DNA from: Vampirovibrio chlorellavorus | Lineage (GTDB): Bacteria; Cyanobacteriota; Vampirovibrionia; Vampirovibrionales; Vampirovibrionaceae | DNA length: 64,000 bases | Direction of reading: 5' to 3' | NCBI GenBank assembly: GCA_001858525.1 | Contig: LAPX01000007.1 | Location: 124,001 to 188,000 of the forward strand | In this document: positions 43,119-52,751 of the stretch, one piece after another | How the letters are laid out: each line of letters starts with the position of its first letter | How positions within the stretch are numbered: position 1 is the first letter of the stretch | Notes under the pieces: model-generated | The model's database searches: none | What the model was told of the DNA's origin: nothing | What the model saw: only the letters and a program-made list of their open reading frames with translations | Translations under genes and position numbers: made by a program

Positions 43119-46100
43119 CCCCAATAGACACCACATTATCCAGCGGCGGATTCAATTTGGCTTGCAGTAAACGAAAAGCAGCTGCCGGCTCCACCTTATG
43201 TACCTTGTTATACCGACTCATTGTTTGAAGATGTGCAGACAGATACAAAGCCCGCTTGGCTCGGGTCAAGCCGACATAAATTAACCGGGCTTCCTCTTCA
43301 ATTTTTTCCCGTTTTTTATCAAGTTGATATGTATCTGATAATAAAATTCCATTATTTTGAAAAACGATACGATCTAATTCTTGAACCAACTTATCAACCT
43401 CATTAAATCGAATACTGTCTAATGAATGAGGAAATGAATATGGATCTGACTGTAAAAAGGGCATAAACACCACGTCAAATTCCTGCCCCTTGGATTTGTG
43501 CATGCTCATCACCTGCACCACCTGACTGGCATTTTGGGCCAACACTTCCCCAAAGCCCTTCTTCCCCCGCCAGGATTTTTGAAAGGCCTCAAACTGGTGC
43601 AACACAATCTCCAAGGGAGATAAATGCACCAAATGCTGGTATGCATTCAAAATATCCTGAGCCATCAAGGCGCACAAATACCCGTTACTGCGATCGGCCA
43701 CAGACGTGCAAAACCGATCCACAATGCGAGCCACCAGGGCGCTGACATTTCCCCCCGCCGCTTGCCGACTGAAGTCAACAAAATCGTAATACCACTGCCG
43801 CAACAGTTCATCGTCCAAATGAAAGGGCGATTGATACAGTAAGGGCTGACTGTCCATCAGGCCCTTACGAGAAGCATTATCTGGCAAACCAGAGCGTTCC
43901 ACCTGCAATTGATACCACTGACTTTGCAGGGGTAAATCATAAGGAGAAGCCAGCAACTTGAGCGTACAAACAATGAACGAAAAAAGCGGATTCACGTTCA
44001 ACTGCTCACTCAAACTGACCGCCGGAATTTGGGCCTGATGCAACATAGCAGTGACCCGATTCACTTGCGGATTGGTGCGCACCAAAATGGCAATGGAGGC
44101 TTCCGGCTGGTCCGCCCGAAGGTGTTGAATGCGCTCCACCAGCCAGCTCTCTTCCATCTTGTCCAGATCAAACAATTCGGCTGATGGTAAATGTAATAAT
44201 GCCGGATTTTGTCCTGGAACAGGTTCCATATCCACCGGCTCAAATGCTTGCTCCAATCCGGGAAGCTGGCTGGCCTGCCGCATCCAGAAATTGGCCAGCG
44301 CAATAATTTCCGGGGCGCAGCGTCCGCTTTGATTCATGCGAACCGGCACCTGGGCGTTTTTGACAAAATCCCGAAACACAGAAGTATCAGCAGAACTGAA
44401 GGTGGTGGTGATGGATTGATTGGTATCGCCGGTGCGAATTAAATTGGGATTTTCTCCACCCAAAAGGGCGATAAATTCTTGCAACAAGCGGGAGGAATCC
44501 TGAGCCTCATCCTCGATAATATAGGCAAATTGCCGCTGATATTTTTCCCGAATATCGGGGAAGCACCGCAGAATATCCACGGCCTTGGTAATTAAATCAG
44601 TAAAATCAAGGGAACCGCTATGGTGCAACTCGTGATTATACAACTTGTACGCGGGTAAAAATTCCGCCAAGCGAAAATTACCGGGCTGACTCTCAATGTG
44701 TCGCTGAATGGCGGCTTCCGTAATGCCAAACATTTTGCAGTGATTCATACCCCGATCGATGGCCCGCTGCCAGTCCATCACATTTTTGGTAGATTCCGGC
44801 TGCGTGAGCAAGGCCACCTTACTCAGGATTTCGCCCCGCCCGTAATCATCCAAAATGGTCATATCATCCGGTAAAAATCCGGCCAGCACGGCATGATCGT
44901 TTTCAGCCAGAATGCGAAACGCCAAACTGTGAATGGTGGACACCACCGGCAATTTATTGGACACACCGGCCAGCTTCTTCTTCAATCGACCCAGCAGGGT
45001 TTTAGCGGCACTGTCCATATACGTCAGCACCAGAATACGATCCGGTTCGATGCCCCGCTGTATTAACTCCAGCAACAATTCCACGTTCACAAAAGTTTTG
45101 CCGGCACCGGGCACGGCACTAATGGCCATGGTCCCTGACTGATAAGCAAGAATGGGTTGCTGATCCGCCCGCAAGACAGCACGCTCCAGCGCCTGCAAAT
45201 CCTGCATGGTTTCCGGCACATTCAGCAAGCGCGGTTTTAACAAGCCCATGTGCGTTCCCCCTAAATCGTCCAGCTCGCTGGCATAAGCCTGAATTCGCTC
45301 CGTGGCCAGCAGCATTAAAGAGCGGGTAATATGCCCCGCCCGAGTGCGAATGACCGCCTCGTTAAACTCTTCGCTGAAGGCCGTATTGGAGCCATCCCAC
45401 ACTGCGGAATGCACCCAGGCATTGTAGAGAGGGGCATTGTCACTGCGAGCCCACTCACGGGCACTCACATCCAGCCAGCACTGCACTTTGCGGTAAATTT
45501 CCAAATCAATCATCTTTTGAGGCGTGCCGATAATCAGGGCGTCTGGCTGCACCGCCTCCGGCATTTCAGGCGTATCGGCCATGGTGCCGCTTTTCACCTG
45601 TTCCAGCCACCATCGGTTAAAATCCTCACCAGCCACCGTATCCGGGGCTTGCCCCGATCGGGTCAGGCCTTTATAAATTTCTCGCTGCCGCAAATAACTT
45701 TGAATAATGCGGTTCAAATCCGCGTAACCATCTCGCTCGGTGGCACAAGGGGCCAATAATTCCTTGAAAGCCGAATAGAGCTGTTGATCAAAGCCCAGTG
45801 CGGCCGCCTTTTGTAGCCATTGACCCAACAACTGATAACGGGACAGCGCGGGCTCGGTTAAAGCAAAAGGCAGCACTTCCAGGGGCGGCAAAGGGTAAAA
45901 CCCTTCCGAATTGCTGCCCAACCAATCGCCAACCGCTTGAGACAACTGATCCAGCCGTTCTCCAGAAATATCGGGTAAATGCTGAAAGCCCAACCCCTGC
46001 ATCAGGATGGTCTTAATTTCCCACCGAGAGGGATAAACTTTCCACTGCGAGGCATTGGCCCACTGAATCAGGGAAATAAAACTCTTGCACTTGGGATTAT

Positions 46101-47292
46101 CACTGGGGCGCTTGGTACCCGACAGCAGTTGCACCGGAATGCCCCGCTGACTAAGGCGACTGTGCAATTGATGGAAACTCAAAAAATCCGTTTTGGGCAG
46201 TACCAGACAAAAATCGCCGGGGCTGTAGCCCGCCTCCAGAGCATCCAGCACATCATCCACCACTTGTTCCAGTAGCTCCACCCGGGTCATAAACCCATCG
46301 TTCAGGCTGACCATAGCCGGCATGGGCGAAAAGTCTTCGGTGCGCTTCCAGTTGGCCAACAAAGCCTGTCCCGCCTGATAAGCACTATCCTCTCGGGTTA
46401 AAACCACCGTTTCCCCGGGACGCAAGCCTTTCAGGGCATTCCAGTCATACGGATAAGCGTTTAAATACCCCCGCCGGGAGCCTCCATCCACATCCGCCGC
46501 CAGAACCAGCGTTTCCAAATCTGGGCTTAAAAACTCAATCAGCCGCTGCTGGGCCACAATGGTTTCATCCACATCATCCACAATCAGGTGACGAATCTCA
46601 CCTTTCAACCCGGTGGACAAGGCATTGTCCTTCTTCAGCAGGCTGTTGAAAATATCCAGCTGCTTATTGGGGTCCAGCACCCGTAGGACGTAGCTTTCAA
46701 TATCAAACTGCTGCTCCAGCCAACTGACTTCAGCGTGGCACATCTCATTCATCAGCACAGATCGTTCCTGCATATCCTTGCGGGAGAGCAGATTCTCCGA
46801 ACGCAAGCGAAGGCGGCGCACAATTTGCTTTAAAATATGCTGATCCGATCCGGGAAAGTTCTCGAAAACGGTTTGCCCCTTTTGCTCGGACTCTTTTCGC
46901 AAACGGGCCAACAGCCATTTTAAAATCAGCTCACTGTCTTCCAGGCCAGACAATTCAGGGCGGATCACCGAAGCGCCTTTTTTCAGGGTGCGGCTGACTT
47001 CCTGCTCCACCAACGGCCAGTAATTAAACAGCACATTGCGCACAAAACCGGCGTAAGTATAGATGGGCAGCTGAGCCACCGCCTGCGTCCGGGATTCCAG
47101 AAGGCGCTCGATAAATTTTTGCTGACGAGCGTGGTTGCTACAGAGAACCAGCACCGACGATGCCGGTACGGTTTGCAGCAATCGACTGGTTTCCGCCACC
47201 AAACGACTGGTTTTTCCAGAACCCAACGGGCCTTCCACGTACAACATCGCTTCCGGACGTGCCCTTTTAACTTGCCCTTGCAAGCCAGCCAA
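43087..47292 (-). CDS. twin-motor SF1 helicase (AddB-like plus UvrD-like halves)
   Basis: A roughly 1,400-residue protein with two helicase modules. The N-terminal half has a P-loop GPLGSGKT near residue 21, a Walker B IVDDVDE near residue 239 and a diverged remainder, like AddB/RecC. The C-terminal half is a full UvrD/RecB-type motor: AVPGAGKT near residue 730, DEAQD near 927, GDTNQSI, MHKSKGQEFD near 1267 and LTRAKRAL near 1343. No nuclease domain is seen; the adjacent overlapping gene supplies it. The start is uncertain: TTG at 47292, or ATG at 47247. In known AddAB the two motors are separate proteins, so this fusion is notable. Likely role: double-strand-break end processing. Confidence 0.82.
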   Translation of the reverse strand: MAGLQGQVKRARPEAMLYVEGPLGSGKTSRLVAETSRLLQTVPASSVLVLCSNHARQQKFIERLLESRTQAVAQLPIYTYAGFVRNVLFNYWPLVEQEVSRTLKKGASVIRPELSGLEDSELILKWLLARLRKESEQKGQTVFENFPGSDQHILKQIVRRLRLRSENLLSRKDMQERSVLMNEMCHAEVSWLEQQFDIESYVLRVLDPNKQLDIFNSLLKKDNALSTGLKGEIRHLIVDDVDETIVAQQRLIEFLSPDLETLVLAADVDGGSRRGYLNAYPYDWNALKGLRPGETVVLTREDSAYQAGQALLANWKRTEDFSPMPAMVSLNDGFMTRVELLEQVVDDVLDALEAGYSPGDFCLVLPKTDFLSFHQLHSRLSQRGIPVQLLSGTKRPSDNPKCKSFISLIQWANASQWKVYPSRWEIKTILMQGLGFQHLPDISGERLDQLSQAVGDWLGSNSEGFYPLPPLEVLPFALTEPALSRYQLLGQWLQKAAALGFDQQLYSAFKELLAPCATERDGYADLNRIIQSYLRQREIYKGLTRSGQAPDTVAGEDFNRWWLEQVKSGTMADTPEMPEAVQPDALIIGTPQKMIDLEIYRKVQCWLDVSAREWARSDNAPLYNAWVHSAVWDGSNTAFSEEFNEAVIRTRAGHITRSLMLLATERIQAYASELDDLGGTHMGLLKPRLLNVPETMQDLQALERAVLRADQQPILAYQSGTMAISAVPGAGKTFVNVELLLELIQRGIEPDRILVLTYMDSAAKTLLGRLKKKLAGVSNKLPVVSTIHSLAFRILAENDHAVLAGFLPDDMTILDDYGRGEILSKVALLTQPESTKNVMDWQRAIDRGMNHCKMFGITEAAIQRHIESQPGNFRLAEFLPAYKLYNHELHHSGSLDFTDLITKAVDILRCFPDIREKYQRQFAYIIEDEAQDSSRLLQEFIALLGGENPNLIRTGDTNQSITTTFSSADTSVFRDFVKNAQVPVRMNQSGRCAPEIIALANFWMRQASQLPGLEQAFEPVDMEPVPGQNPALLHLPSAELFDLDKMEESWLVERIQHLRADQPEASIAILVRTNPQVNRVTAMLHQAQIPAVSLSEQLNVNPLFSFIVCTLKLLASPYDLPLQSQWYQLQVERSGLPDNASRKGLMDSQPLLYQSPFHLDDELLRQWYYDFVDFSRQAAGGNVSALVARIVDRFCTSVADRSNGYLCALMAQDILNAYQHLVHLSPLEIVLHQFEAFQKSWRGKKGFGEVLAQNASQVVQVMSMHKSKGQEFDVVFMPFLQSDPYSFPHSLDSIRFNEVDKLVQELDRIVFQNNGILLSDTYQLDKKREKIEEEARLIYVGLTRAKRALYLSAHLQTMSRYNKVHKVEPAAAFRLLQAKLNPPLDNVVSIGDGEAQSAQAT

Positions 47293-47420
47293 ACTGTAAC
47301 AGCACTACTATACCGGATTACCCGAAAGCCCAACAGGGATCAATCTTCGGTTTTAGGCCACAATCGATCCAAGGGATCATCAATTTTCAACCAATAACCC
47401 ACTTTACCCGTTCAAAGTCG

Positions 47421-47594
47421 CTAATTCGCGCCCTCTCTGGGCAAAAACTCCTTTAAAATGGCTTCGCGATTCTTCCGAAACTGCAGATAGGTATCCCAGT
47501 CCTTGGCAATCTGCTCTGATTCCTTCAAAAGTCGCTCCAGTTCCTGCTGCGTGATGCTTGTCATCATACGTTTGCAATAATCCCTCAGTCCCAT
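47421..47594 (-). CDS. small coiled-coil protein (57 aa)
   Basis: No family recognised. GAGG lies six bases before the ATG at 47594. The product is highly charged and helical (QELERLLKESEQIAKDWDTY, then RKNREAILKEFL). It lies upstream of the helicase gene on the same strand, about 130 bases away, and may be co-transcribed with it. An overlapping frame (47404-47619) lacks these features. Confidence 0.5.
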   Translation of the reverse strand: MGLRDYCKRMMTSITQQELERLLKESEQIAKDWDTYLQFRKNREAILKEFLPREGAN

Positions 47595-47771
47595 TGCGTG
47601 CCTCAAGTCCCTTTGTCATCGACCCAATCGTGAAAAAGTTTAGAAAAACTGGCCCATTTATGACTTTTTCTTTAAAATAGCTTATGGATTGTTACAATCT
47701 AGGCATCCCTGAAACGGTATTATACAAGAATGTAATAAAAAGTAAAAAGTTGGTGAGAATGGGAACCCCCA

Positions 47772-48278
47772 ATGGCTAACAAAATTATTCAAACCGCGCG
47801 CTTTGGAGAGGTCTCTGTTGACGAAGAGCGCGTCATTCAGTTTATTGAGCCGATTTTGGGTTTTAGCGACTCAGCGCGCTACGTTATTCTGGATCATGCC
47901 GAAGATTCACCCTTTAAGTGGCTACAATCCGCCGATGACCCTGAGCTGGCCTTTGTGGTCACCAATCCCAAACTGTTCGGCATTGACTATGAGTTTGCCT
48001 TGTCCGATGAAACGGCTGAACACTTAACCCTGCACAGTGCTGAAGACGCTCTGGTGATGACCATCGTCAACATTCCCCAGGAAGATCCCAGCAAAATGAC
48101 CACCAACCTACTGGGCCCCATTGTGGTGAACCAGGCCAGTCGCAAAGCCCTGCAAGTGGTGCTGCATGACAGCGGTTATAGCACTAAAACCCGTCTCATC
48201 CCTGATGAAGTACTACAGCAACAACCCAAAGGAGCGCCTTCGGTCTCATCTCCGGCATCCGCTGACAAAGGAGAATAG
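47772..48278 (+). CDS. fliW: flagellar assembly factor FliW
   Basis: FliW binds flagellin and CsrA, releasing or sequestering CsrA to match flagellin translation to assembly. The 168-residue protein begins with the family start (TARFGEVSVDEERVIQFIEPILGF) and shows FKWLQSADDPELAFVV, the conserved LLGPIVVN and SRKALQVVL. The C-terminal 25 residues are an added disordered tail. The neighbouring csrA gene, five bases downstream, confirms the assignment. TACAAT near 47690 could be its -10. Confidence 0.93.
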   Translation: MANKIIQTARFGEVSVDEERVIQFIEPILGFSDSARYVILDHAEDSPFKWLQSADDPELAFVVTNPKLFGIDYEFALSDETAEHLTLHSAEDALVMTIVNIPQEDPSKMTTNLLGPIVVNQASRKALQVVLHDSGYSTKTRLIPDEVLQQQPKGAPSVSSPASADKGE

Positions 48279-48283
48279 GGACT

Positions 48284-48544
48284 ATGCTGGTACTCACCCG
48301 GAAAACCGGTCAAAAAATCATCATCGCCAATGAAATAGAAGTGACCATCCTGGAAACCAAAGGGGATTCGGTCAAAATTGGCATTGAAGCTCCCAAGCAA
48401 ATCACCATTTATCGAGAAGAAATTTTCGAAGAGATCAAGAAAAGCAACCGGCAAGCCACTCAGGAAGCTGAAACAGCTCGCCTGAACAAGGCCATTGAGG
48501 CGGTTAACCTGATTAAAACCAGCCCTCCCACGCAGGAGGGGTAG
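48284..48544 (+). CDS. csrA: carbon storage regulator CsrA
   Basis: Post-transcriptional regulator that binds GGA motifs in mRNA leaders, in flagellated Gram-positive-like systems chiefly that of flagellin. Starts MLVLTRKTGQKIIIANEIEV, with VKIGIEAP and YREEIFEEI as expected. At 86 residues it has a C-terminal extension over the 60-residue E. coli form, as do CsrA proteins controlled by FliW. Six bases separate it from fliW and the next gene starts five bases after it, so the four genes form one operon. Confidence 0.95.
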   Translation: MLVLTRKTGQKIIIANEIEVTILETKGDSVKIGIEAPKQITIYREEIFEEIKKSNRQATQEAETARLNKAIEAVNLIKTSPPTQEG

Positions 48545-48548
48545 GTCG

Positions 48549-49298
48549 GTGGCTGTCTTCTCTCAACTTAATGAAGCCAGAGATCTTTTATTCAGAGAGA
48601 GAAAGGCCCCACAAGCCGAGGAATCGTTACGCCCACTCATGGCACAAGCCAAAGCCCTCAGCATTGAGGAAAAACGGGCGCTGTATGAGCTCATGGGCCT
48701 GGCCATGAGAGCCCAAGGCCGGTTTGAGGAAGCCGCCCAACTCTACAACCAGATTGACGACTACTACCAAAGCGGCTACTGCGCCATGTTGCAAGGCAAA
48801 ACCCAAGCCATGCAAAAGGCCTGGAGCAAACTACTGAGCCTGCGCCAAAACCACTGGTGTGTGTCCCTGTACGGATTAATCAGCGGTCAACTCCGAACGG
48901 TGCCCACCATTTTTCAAGTTCGCAACCACATGGAAAGCGATATCGCCAACCTGATTGCGGCCAATCGCACCGATTATCTTGAAAATTACCTGAACTACGT
49001 GGATTTCCTAATTCAAATCAATCTGGAAGCGCCCAAATTTGCCGGACGAGCCCTGATGAACGCAGGCTGGCTGGATCGCGCTGGCAAGTACCTACTGCAA
49101 GGGCAGAAAGCCCTGCCCAACGATCCCGAAATCTATTTTCATCTAGGGCAGTACAGTGTGGCCTTGAACCACCTGAAAGAAGCCTGCCTGATGCTGAAGC
49201 AATGCCTACTCATCAGCCCAACCTATCGCCCCGCCAGTGATTTGCTGGAGACGTTAACCGATAATCCCCAAGACAGCATTATTCCCCAAGAAAGTTGA
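48549..49298 (+). CDS. TPR-like repeat protein
   Basis: A 249-residue helical protein with tetratricopeptide-like repeats (ALYELMGLAMRAQGRFEEAAQ, then AGKYLLQGQKALPNDPEIYFHLGQ and SPTYRPASDLLE). It starts at a GTG with GGAGGGG upstream, four bases after csrA. Protein-protein interaction is the expected role; placement between csrA and a glycosyltransferase suggests a part in flagellin or surface glycan handling, which is inference. Confidence 0.7.
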   Translation: MAVFSQLNEARDLLFRERKAPQAEESLRPLMAQAKALSIEEKRALYELMGLAMRAQGRFEEAAQLYNQIDDYYQSGYCAMLQGKTQAMQKAWSKLLSLRQNHWCVSLYGLISGQLRTVPTIFQVRNHMESDIANLIAANRTDYLENYLNYVDFLIQINLEAPKFAGRALMNAGWLDRAGKYLLQGQKALPNDPEIYFHLGQYSVALNHLKEACLMLKQCLLISPTYRPASDLLETLTDNPQDSIIPQES

Positions 49299-49301
49299 GC
49301 T

Positions 49302-50009
49302 ATGAGTACTTACCAAACCATCAGCATCCTGATCCCCGTATTCAACGAAATTCGCTTCCTGAGTGACCTGCTGGAAAAAGTGAATGCGGTGGATTTTTGC
49401 GGCCTGCAAAAGCAAATTATTATGGTGGATGATGGTTCCACCGACGGAACCCGTGACCTGCTGAAGCGCTATGAGGGACAAACGCCCTACACGGTGGTTT
49501 ATCACGAAGCCAACCAAGGCAAAGGGGCGGCCCTCCGAACAGCCCTGCAATACGCCACCGGGGATATTATCGTCATTCAGGATGCCGATTTAGAATACGA
49601 TCCTAAAGACTACCCGGAGCTAATTCAGTTGATTCTGGATGGCAAAGCCGATGTGGCCTATGGCAGCCGTTTAACCGCCGGAAAACCGGTCCGGGCCTTC
49701 AACGTGCTGCATTACTTCGGCAACAAATTCCTGACCTTAATGACCAATATCCTCTACAACACCACCCTGACCGATATGGAAACCTGCTACAAGGCCTTCA
49801 AGGCCGAGTTTCTGAAGGACGTGGTCATTCGATCCAACCGGTTTGACTTTGAACCAGAGATTACAGCCAAGGTACTCAAGCGCGGGGCCAAATTATACGA
49901 AGCCCCCATTTCCTACAGCGGCCGCAACTTTGATGAGGGAAAGAAAATCACTTGGCGGGACGGCATTTCCGCCCTGTGGACGCTGGTGAAGTACCGCTTT
50001 GTGAATTAA
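49302..50009 (+). CDS. family 2 glycosyltransferase (DPM1-like)
   Basis: A 235-residue GT2 enzyme of the polyprenol-phosphate mannosyl/glucosyltransferase type: SILIPVFNEI, MVDDGSTDGTRDLL, NQGKGAALRTAL, the DXD-like QDADLEYDP, and the acceptor-site RRTNRF-like RSNRFDFEPEI. No membrane segment follows, so it is the short cytosolic form. It is the last gene of the fliW-csrA operon. A role in flagellin or cell-surface glycosylation is plausible from context only. Confidence 0.85.
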   Translation: MSTYQTISILIPVFNEIRFLSDLLEKVNAVDFCGLQKQIIMVDDGSTDGTRDLLKRYEGQTPYTVVYHEANQGKGAALRTALQYATGDIIVIQDADLEYDPKDYPELIQLILDGKADVAYGSRLTAGKPVRAFNVLHYFGNKFLTLMTNILYNTTLTDMETCYKAFKAEFLKDVVIRSNRFDFEPEITAKVLKRGAKLYEAPISYSGRNFDEGKKITWRDGISALWTLVKYRFVN

Positions 50010-50048
50010 GCGCCATTCATTTTTACCATCGCCGCGCTCTTTGAAAGG

Positions 50049-50939
50049 CTAGTCCAAATCCAGGCCGACATCAATGGCCGGAACGCCCAGGGTAATTTTA
50101 CTGGTGGAAATGATATCCACCCCGGTTTCAGCGTAAGCCCGAATGGTCTCCAAACTGATACCGCCGCTGGCCTCGGCAATGGCCCGATTTTGGATGAAGC
50201 TCAAAGCCTCCCGAATGGTCTCGGGGCTCATATTGTCCAGCAGGATAATATCGGCACCGGCTTCTATCGCTTGCTGGACTTGCGCCAGGGTATCCGCCTC
50301 CACCTCAATCTTTGTGGTATGGGAAATTTTGGCCCGCAGCGTCTTCACAGCCACAGCAATAGCCTGATTCGGGTTGGTATCGCCCAACGCTTGCAAGTGA
50401 TTGTCTTTCAGCATGACGCAACTGCCCAGGTTAAACCGGTGCGGCACCCCGCCCCCGTGAATCACAGCCTGTTGCTCCAGTAAACGCAAGCCGGGAGTGG
50501 TTTTCCGGGTATGGGTAATTTTGGTTTCTGTGCCGCTGACCGCTTGCACATAGCGCCGGGTCTCGGTAGCCACCCCACTGAGGTGCTGTAAAAAGTTCAA
50601 AGCGGTGCGTTCCGCTTTCAGAATGGAGGCCATCGCCCCCTCTACCTGGGCAATAACCGTACCAGCCTCTGTAAAATCCCCATCCTGAAGCATCGGTGTA
50701 AACACCAAAGCCGGATCGACCATTTGGCAGACCAAAGCGGCCACGGACAACCCCGAAACCACACAGTTCTGACGCACACGGAACAGGGCCTGCTTTTGCA
50801 ACAGGACCAACTGCGGCAATGGATCTGTAGTGACATCACCCTGACCCAAATCTTCCAGCAAAGCCGCTTGGACAATGCCTTGAAAGGCCAGCTGCTCGGC
50901 GCTCAGGGAAAGCCGATTCAAACTTAATGCTGCGCTCAT
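50049..50939 (-). CDS. nadC: nicotinate-nucleotide pyrophosphorylase
   Basis: NadC (quinolinate phosphoribosyltransferase) converts quinolinate and PRPP to nicotinate mononucleotide in NAD synthesis. Signatures are LEDLGQGDVT, ALNFLQHLSGVAT, THTRKTTPGLR, CVMLKDNH and EVEADTL, then DIILLDNMSPE and SGGISLE. The length of 296 is typical. Its ATG overlaps the nadB stop (ATGA), so both are translated in tandem. nadA, the missing partner, is elsewhere. Confidence 0.96.
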   Translation of the reverse strand: MSAALSLNRLSLSAEQLAFQGIVQAALLEDLGQGDVTTDPLPQLVLLQKQALFRVRQNCVVSGLSVAALVCQMVDPALVFTPMLQDGDFTEAGTVIAQVEGAMASILKAERTALNFLQHLSGVATETRRYVQAVSGTETKITHTRKTTPGLRLLEQQAVIHGGGVPHRFNLGSCVMLKDNHLQALGDTNPNQAIAVAVKTLRAKISHTTKIEVEADTLAQVQQAIEAGADIILLDNMSPETIREALSFIQNRAIAEASGGISLETIRAYAETGVDIISTSKITLGVPAIDVGLDLD

Positions 50940-52534
50940 GGAACAGCAGCACCCACGGTCGCTGAGCTGAGGGTTTTCATGGGGAGAACCGAATCTGGCT
51001 CCGGAAAATCCAAGCGGGTATGAGCGCCTCGGCTTTCACAGCGATCTAAAGCAGCCTGAGCAATTAAGCGCGCCACTTTCAACTGACTCATCAGCTCAAA
51101 GCCAACCGGAATGACTTGCTGCCAGTGATTGGCCACCACCTGCGCTTCCAGAATTTGAAGCTCAGTCAAAGCCCGCTTCAGCCCATCACCACTCCGCAAA
51201 ATGCCCACCTGTTGCCACATCAGGTCATGCAGTTTCCCTAAAGCCTCAAACATGGCGGACTGAGACTCATAACTATACTGACCCGATGAAATTGAAGCAT
51301 CTTTGGCAATGAGGGCCTTGGGATTTTCCTCAATATAACGGGATACTCGCCGGGCCAGAACCACACATTCCAGCAAAGAGTTACTGGCCAAACGGTTGGC
51401 ACCATGCAAACCCGTGTAAGCAGTCTCCCCGACCGAATACAGTCCGGGAACCGTGGTTTTGCCTTCCACATCCACCGTGATTCCACCCATTAGGTAGTGC
51501 GCAGCAGGCGCCACCGGGATCCAATCCTTGCGAATATCAACCCCAAACTTCAAGCAACTACTCAAAATGGTGGGAAAGCGCTTTTCGATGGTCTCAGCAG
51601 GAAGATGCGTAATATCCAGATAGACATACGGCAGATTGGAAGCACGCATCTCGGCGTAAATGGCCCGGGTCACAATATCCCGAGGGGCCAGTTCTCCATC
51701 TGGATGATACTTTTTGGCAAACAACTGGCCCTGCCCATCTCTCAGCAAGCCCCCTTCACCGCGCAGGGCTTCGGAGACCAGAAAATGAAGCTGTCCATCG
51801 GCGTAAAAAGCAGTGGGGTGAAACTGAATGAATTCCATGTTCTCAATAGCCGTGCCAGCTTGGGCCGCCAAGGCGATACCATCCCCGGTGGCGATTGCTG
51901 GATTGGTGGTATGGCTATAAATTCGCCCAATACCACCGGTAGCCAGTACCGTATGAGGGCTGTATACCACCACTTCCTTATGATTATGGTAATCTACGGC
52001 CCGGCACCCCTGACAAACCCCATCGGCCAGGAGTAATTCCACCACTTGGGCATACTCCATCACCTCAATCAGGGGATTTTTACGAACTTTATCGATCAAG
52101 GCCATTTCTACGGAATGTCCAGTGGCATCCCCGCCAGCATGCAGAATGCGCTGGACACTGTGGGCGGCTTCGCGGGTTAAAGCCAGTTGATTGTCAGGAT
52201 TTCGATCAAAAGGAACCCCATAAAACAGCAAGTCCTCAATGGAGGCATAACCTTCAGCCAAAATAGAGCGGGCAGATGGTTCATTACAAAGCCCAGCCCC
52301 GGCTCGAATCGTATCTTGCAGGTGCAAATCCAGAGAATCATCCGGGTTGGATGGCAACACCGCCGCTATTCCGCCTTGCGCGTAACGAGAGTTACTTTCA
52401 TCCAGGGCGGATTTCGTAATGAGTAGTGTCTGAACGCCTGCCCCTGCCAATTTTAAAGCCGTAAACAAGCCTGAAATTCCCGTACCCACCACAAGTGCGG
52501 AAACTTGTTTGACCGAAAAAGAATGATTTTTCAT
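50936..52534 (-). CDS. nadB: L-aspartate oxidase
   Basis: NadB oxidises L-aspartate to iminoaspartate with FAD, the first step of de novo NAD synthesis. The FAD-binding motif VVGTGISGLFTALKLAGAG lies near residue 12. NSRYAQGGIAA, EFIQFHPTAFY, SEALRGEGGLL and LASNSLLECVV are typical. The ATG at 52534 gives 532 residues; the frame is open to a GTG at 52558 with weak ribosome binding. Divergent from the antiporter gene. Confidence 0.95.
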   Translation of the reverse strand: MKNHSFSVKQVSALVVGTGISGLFTALKLAGAGVQTLLITKSALDESNSRYAQGGIAAVLPSNPDDSLDLHLQDTIRAGAGLCNEPSARSILAEGYASIEDLLFYGVPFDRNPDNQLALTREAAHSVQRILHAGGDATGHSVEMALIDKVRKNPLIEVMEYAQVVELLLADGVCQGCRAVDYHNHKEVVVYSPHTVLATGGIGRIYSHTTNPAIATGDGIALAAQAGTAIENMEFIQFHPTAFYADGQLHFLVSEALRGEGGLLRDGQGQLFAKKYHPDGELAPRDIVTRAIYAEMRASNLPYVYLDITHLPAETIEKRFPTILSSCLKFGVDIRKDWIPVAPAAHYLMGGITVDVEGKTTVPGLYSVGETAYTGLHGANRLASNSLLECVVLARRVSRYIEENPKALIAKDASISSGQYSYESQSAMFEALGKLHDLMWQQVGILRSGDGLKRALTELQILEAQVVANHWQQVIPVGFELMSQLKVARLIAQAALDRCESRGAHTRLDFPEPDSVLPMKTLSSATVGAAVP

Positions 52535-52751
52535 GAAAGCGGGATGCTGCTTAAACACAACTTCAAAATTATTTGGTGATTATAGCCTAAGAGGCTCCGA
52601 ATTTCTTTTGATTTCCTCAAAAACCAGACTCATTCACATAAAGGCTGTCCTCGATTCAGGCACGCTGTGCCTTAAGCTTGGATTTGCCCCCGGCAAGTAA
52701 AGCTGTTAGACTAATTAGTAAACTGGCCGGAGGAGGGTAAAACTAACAGCA

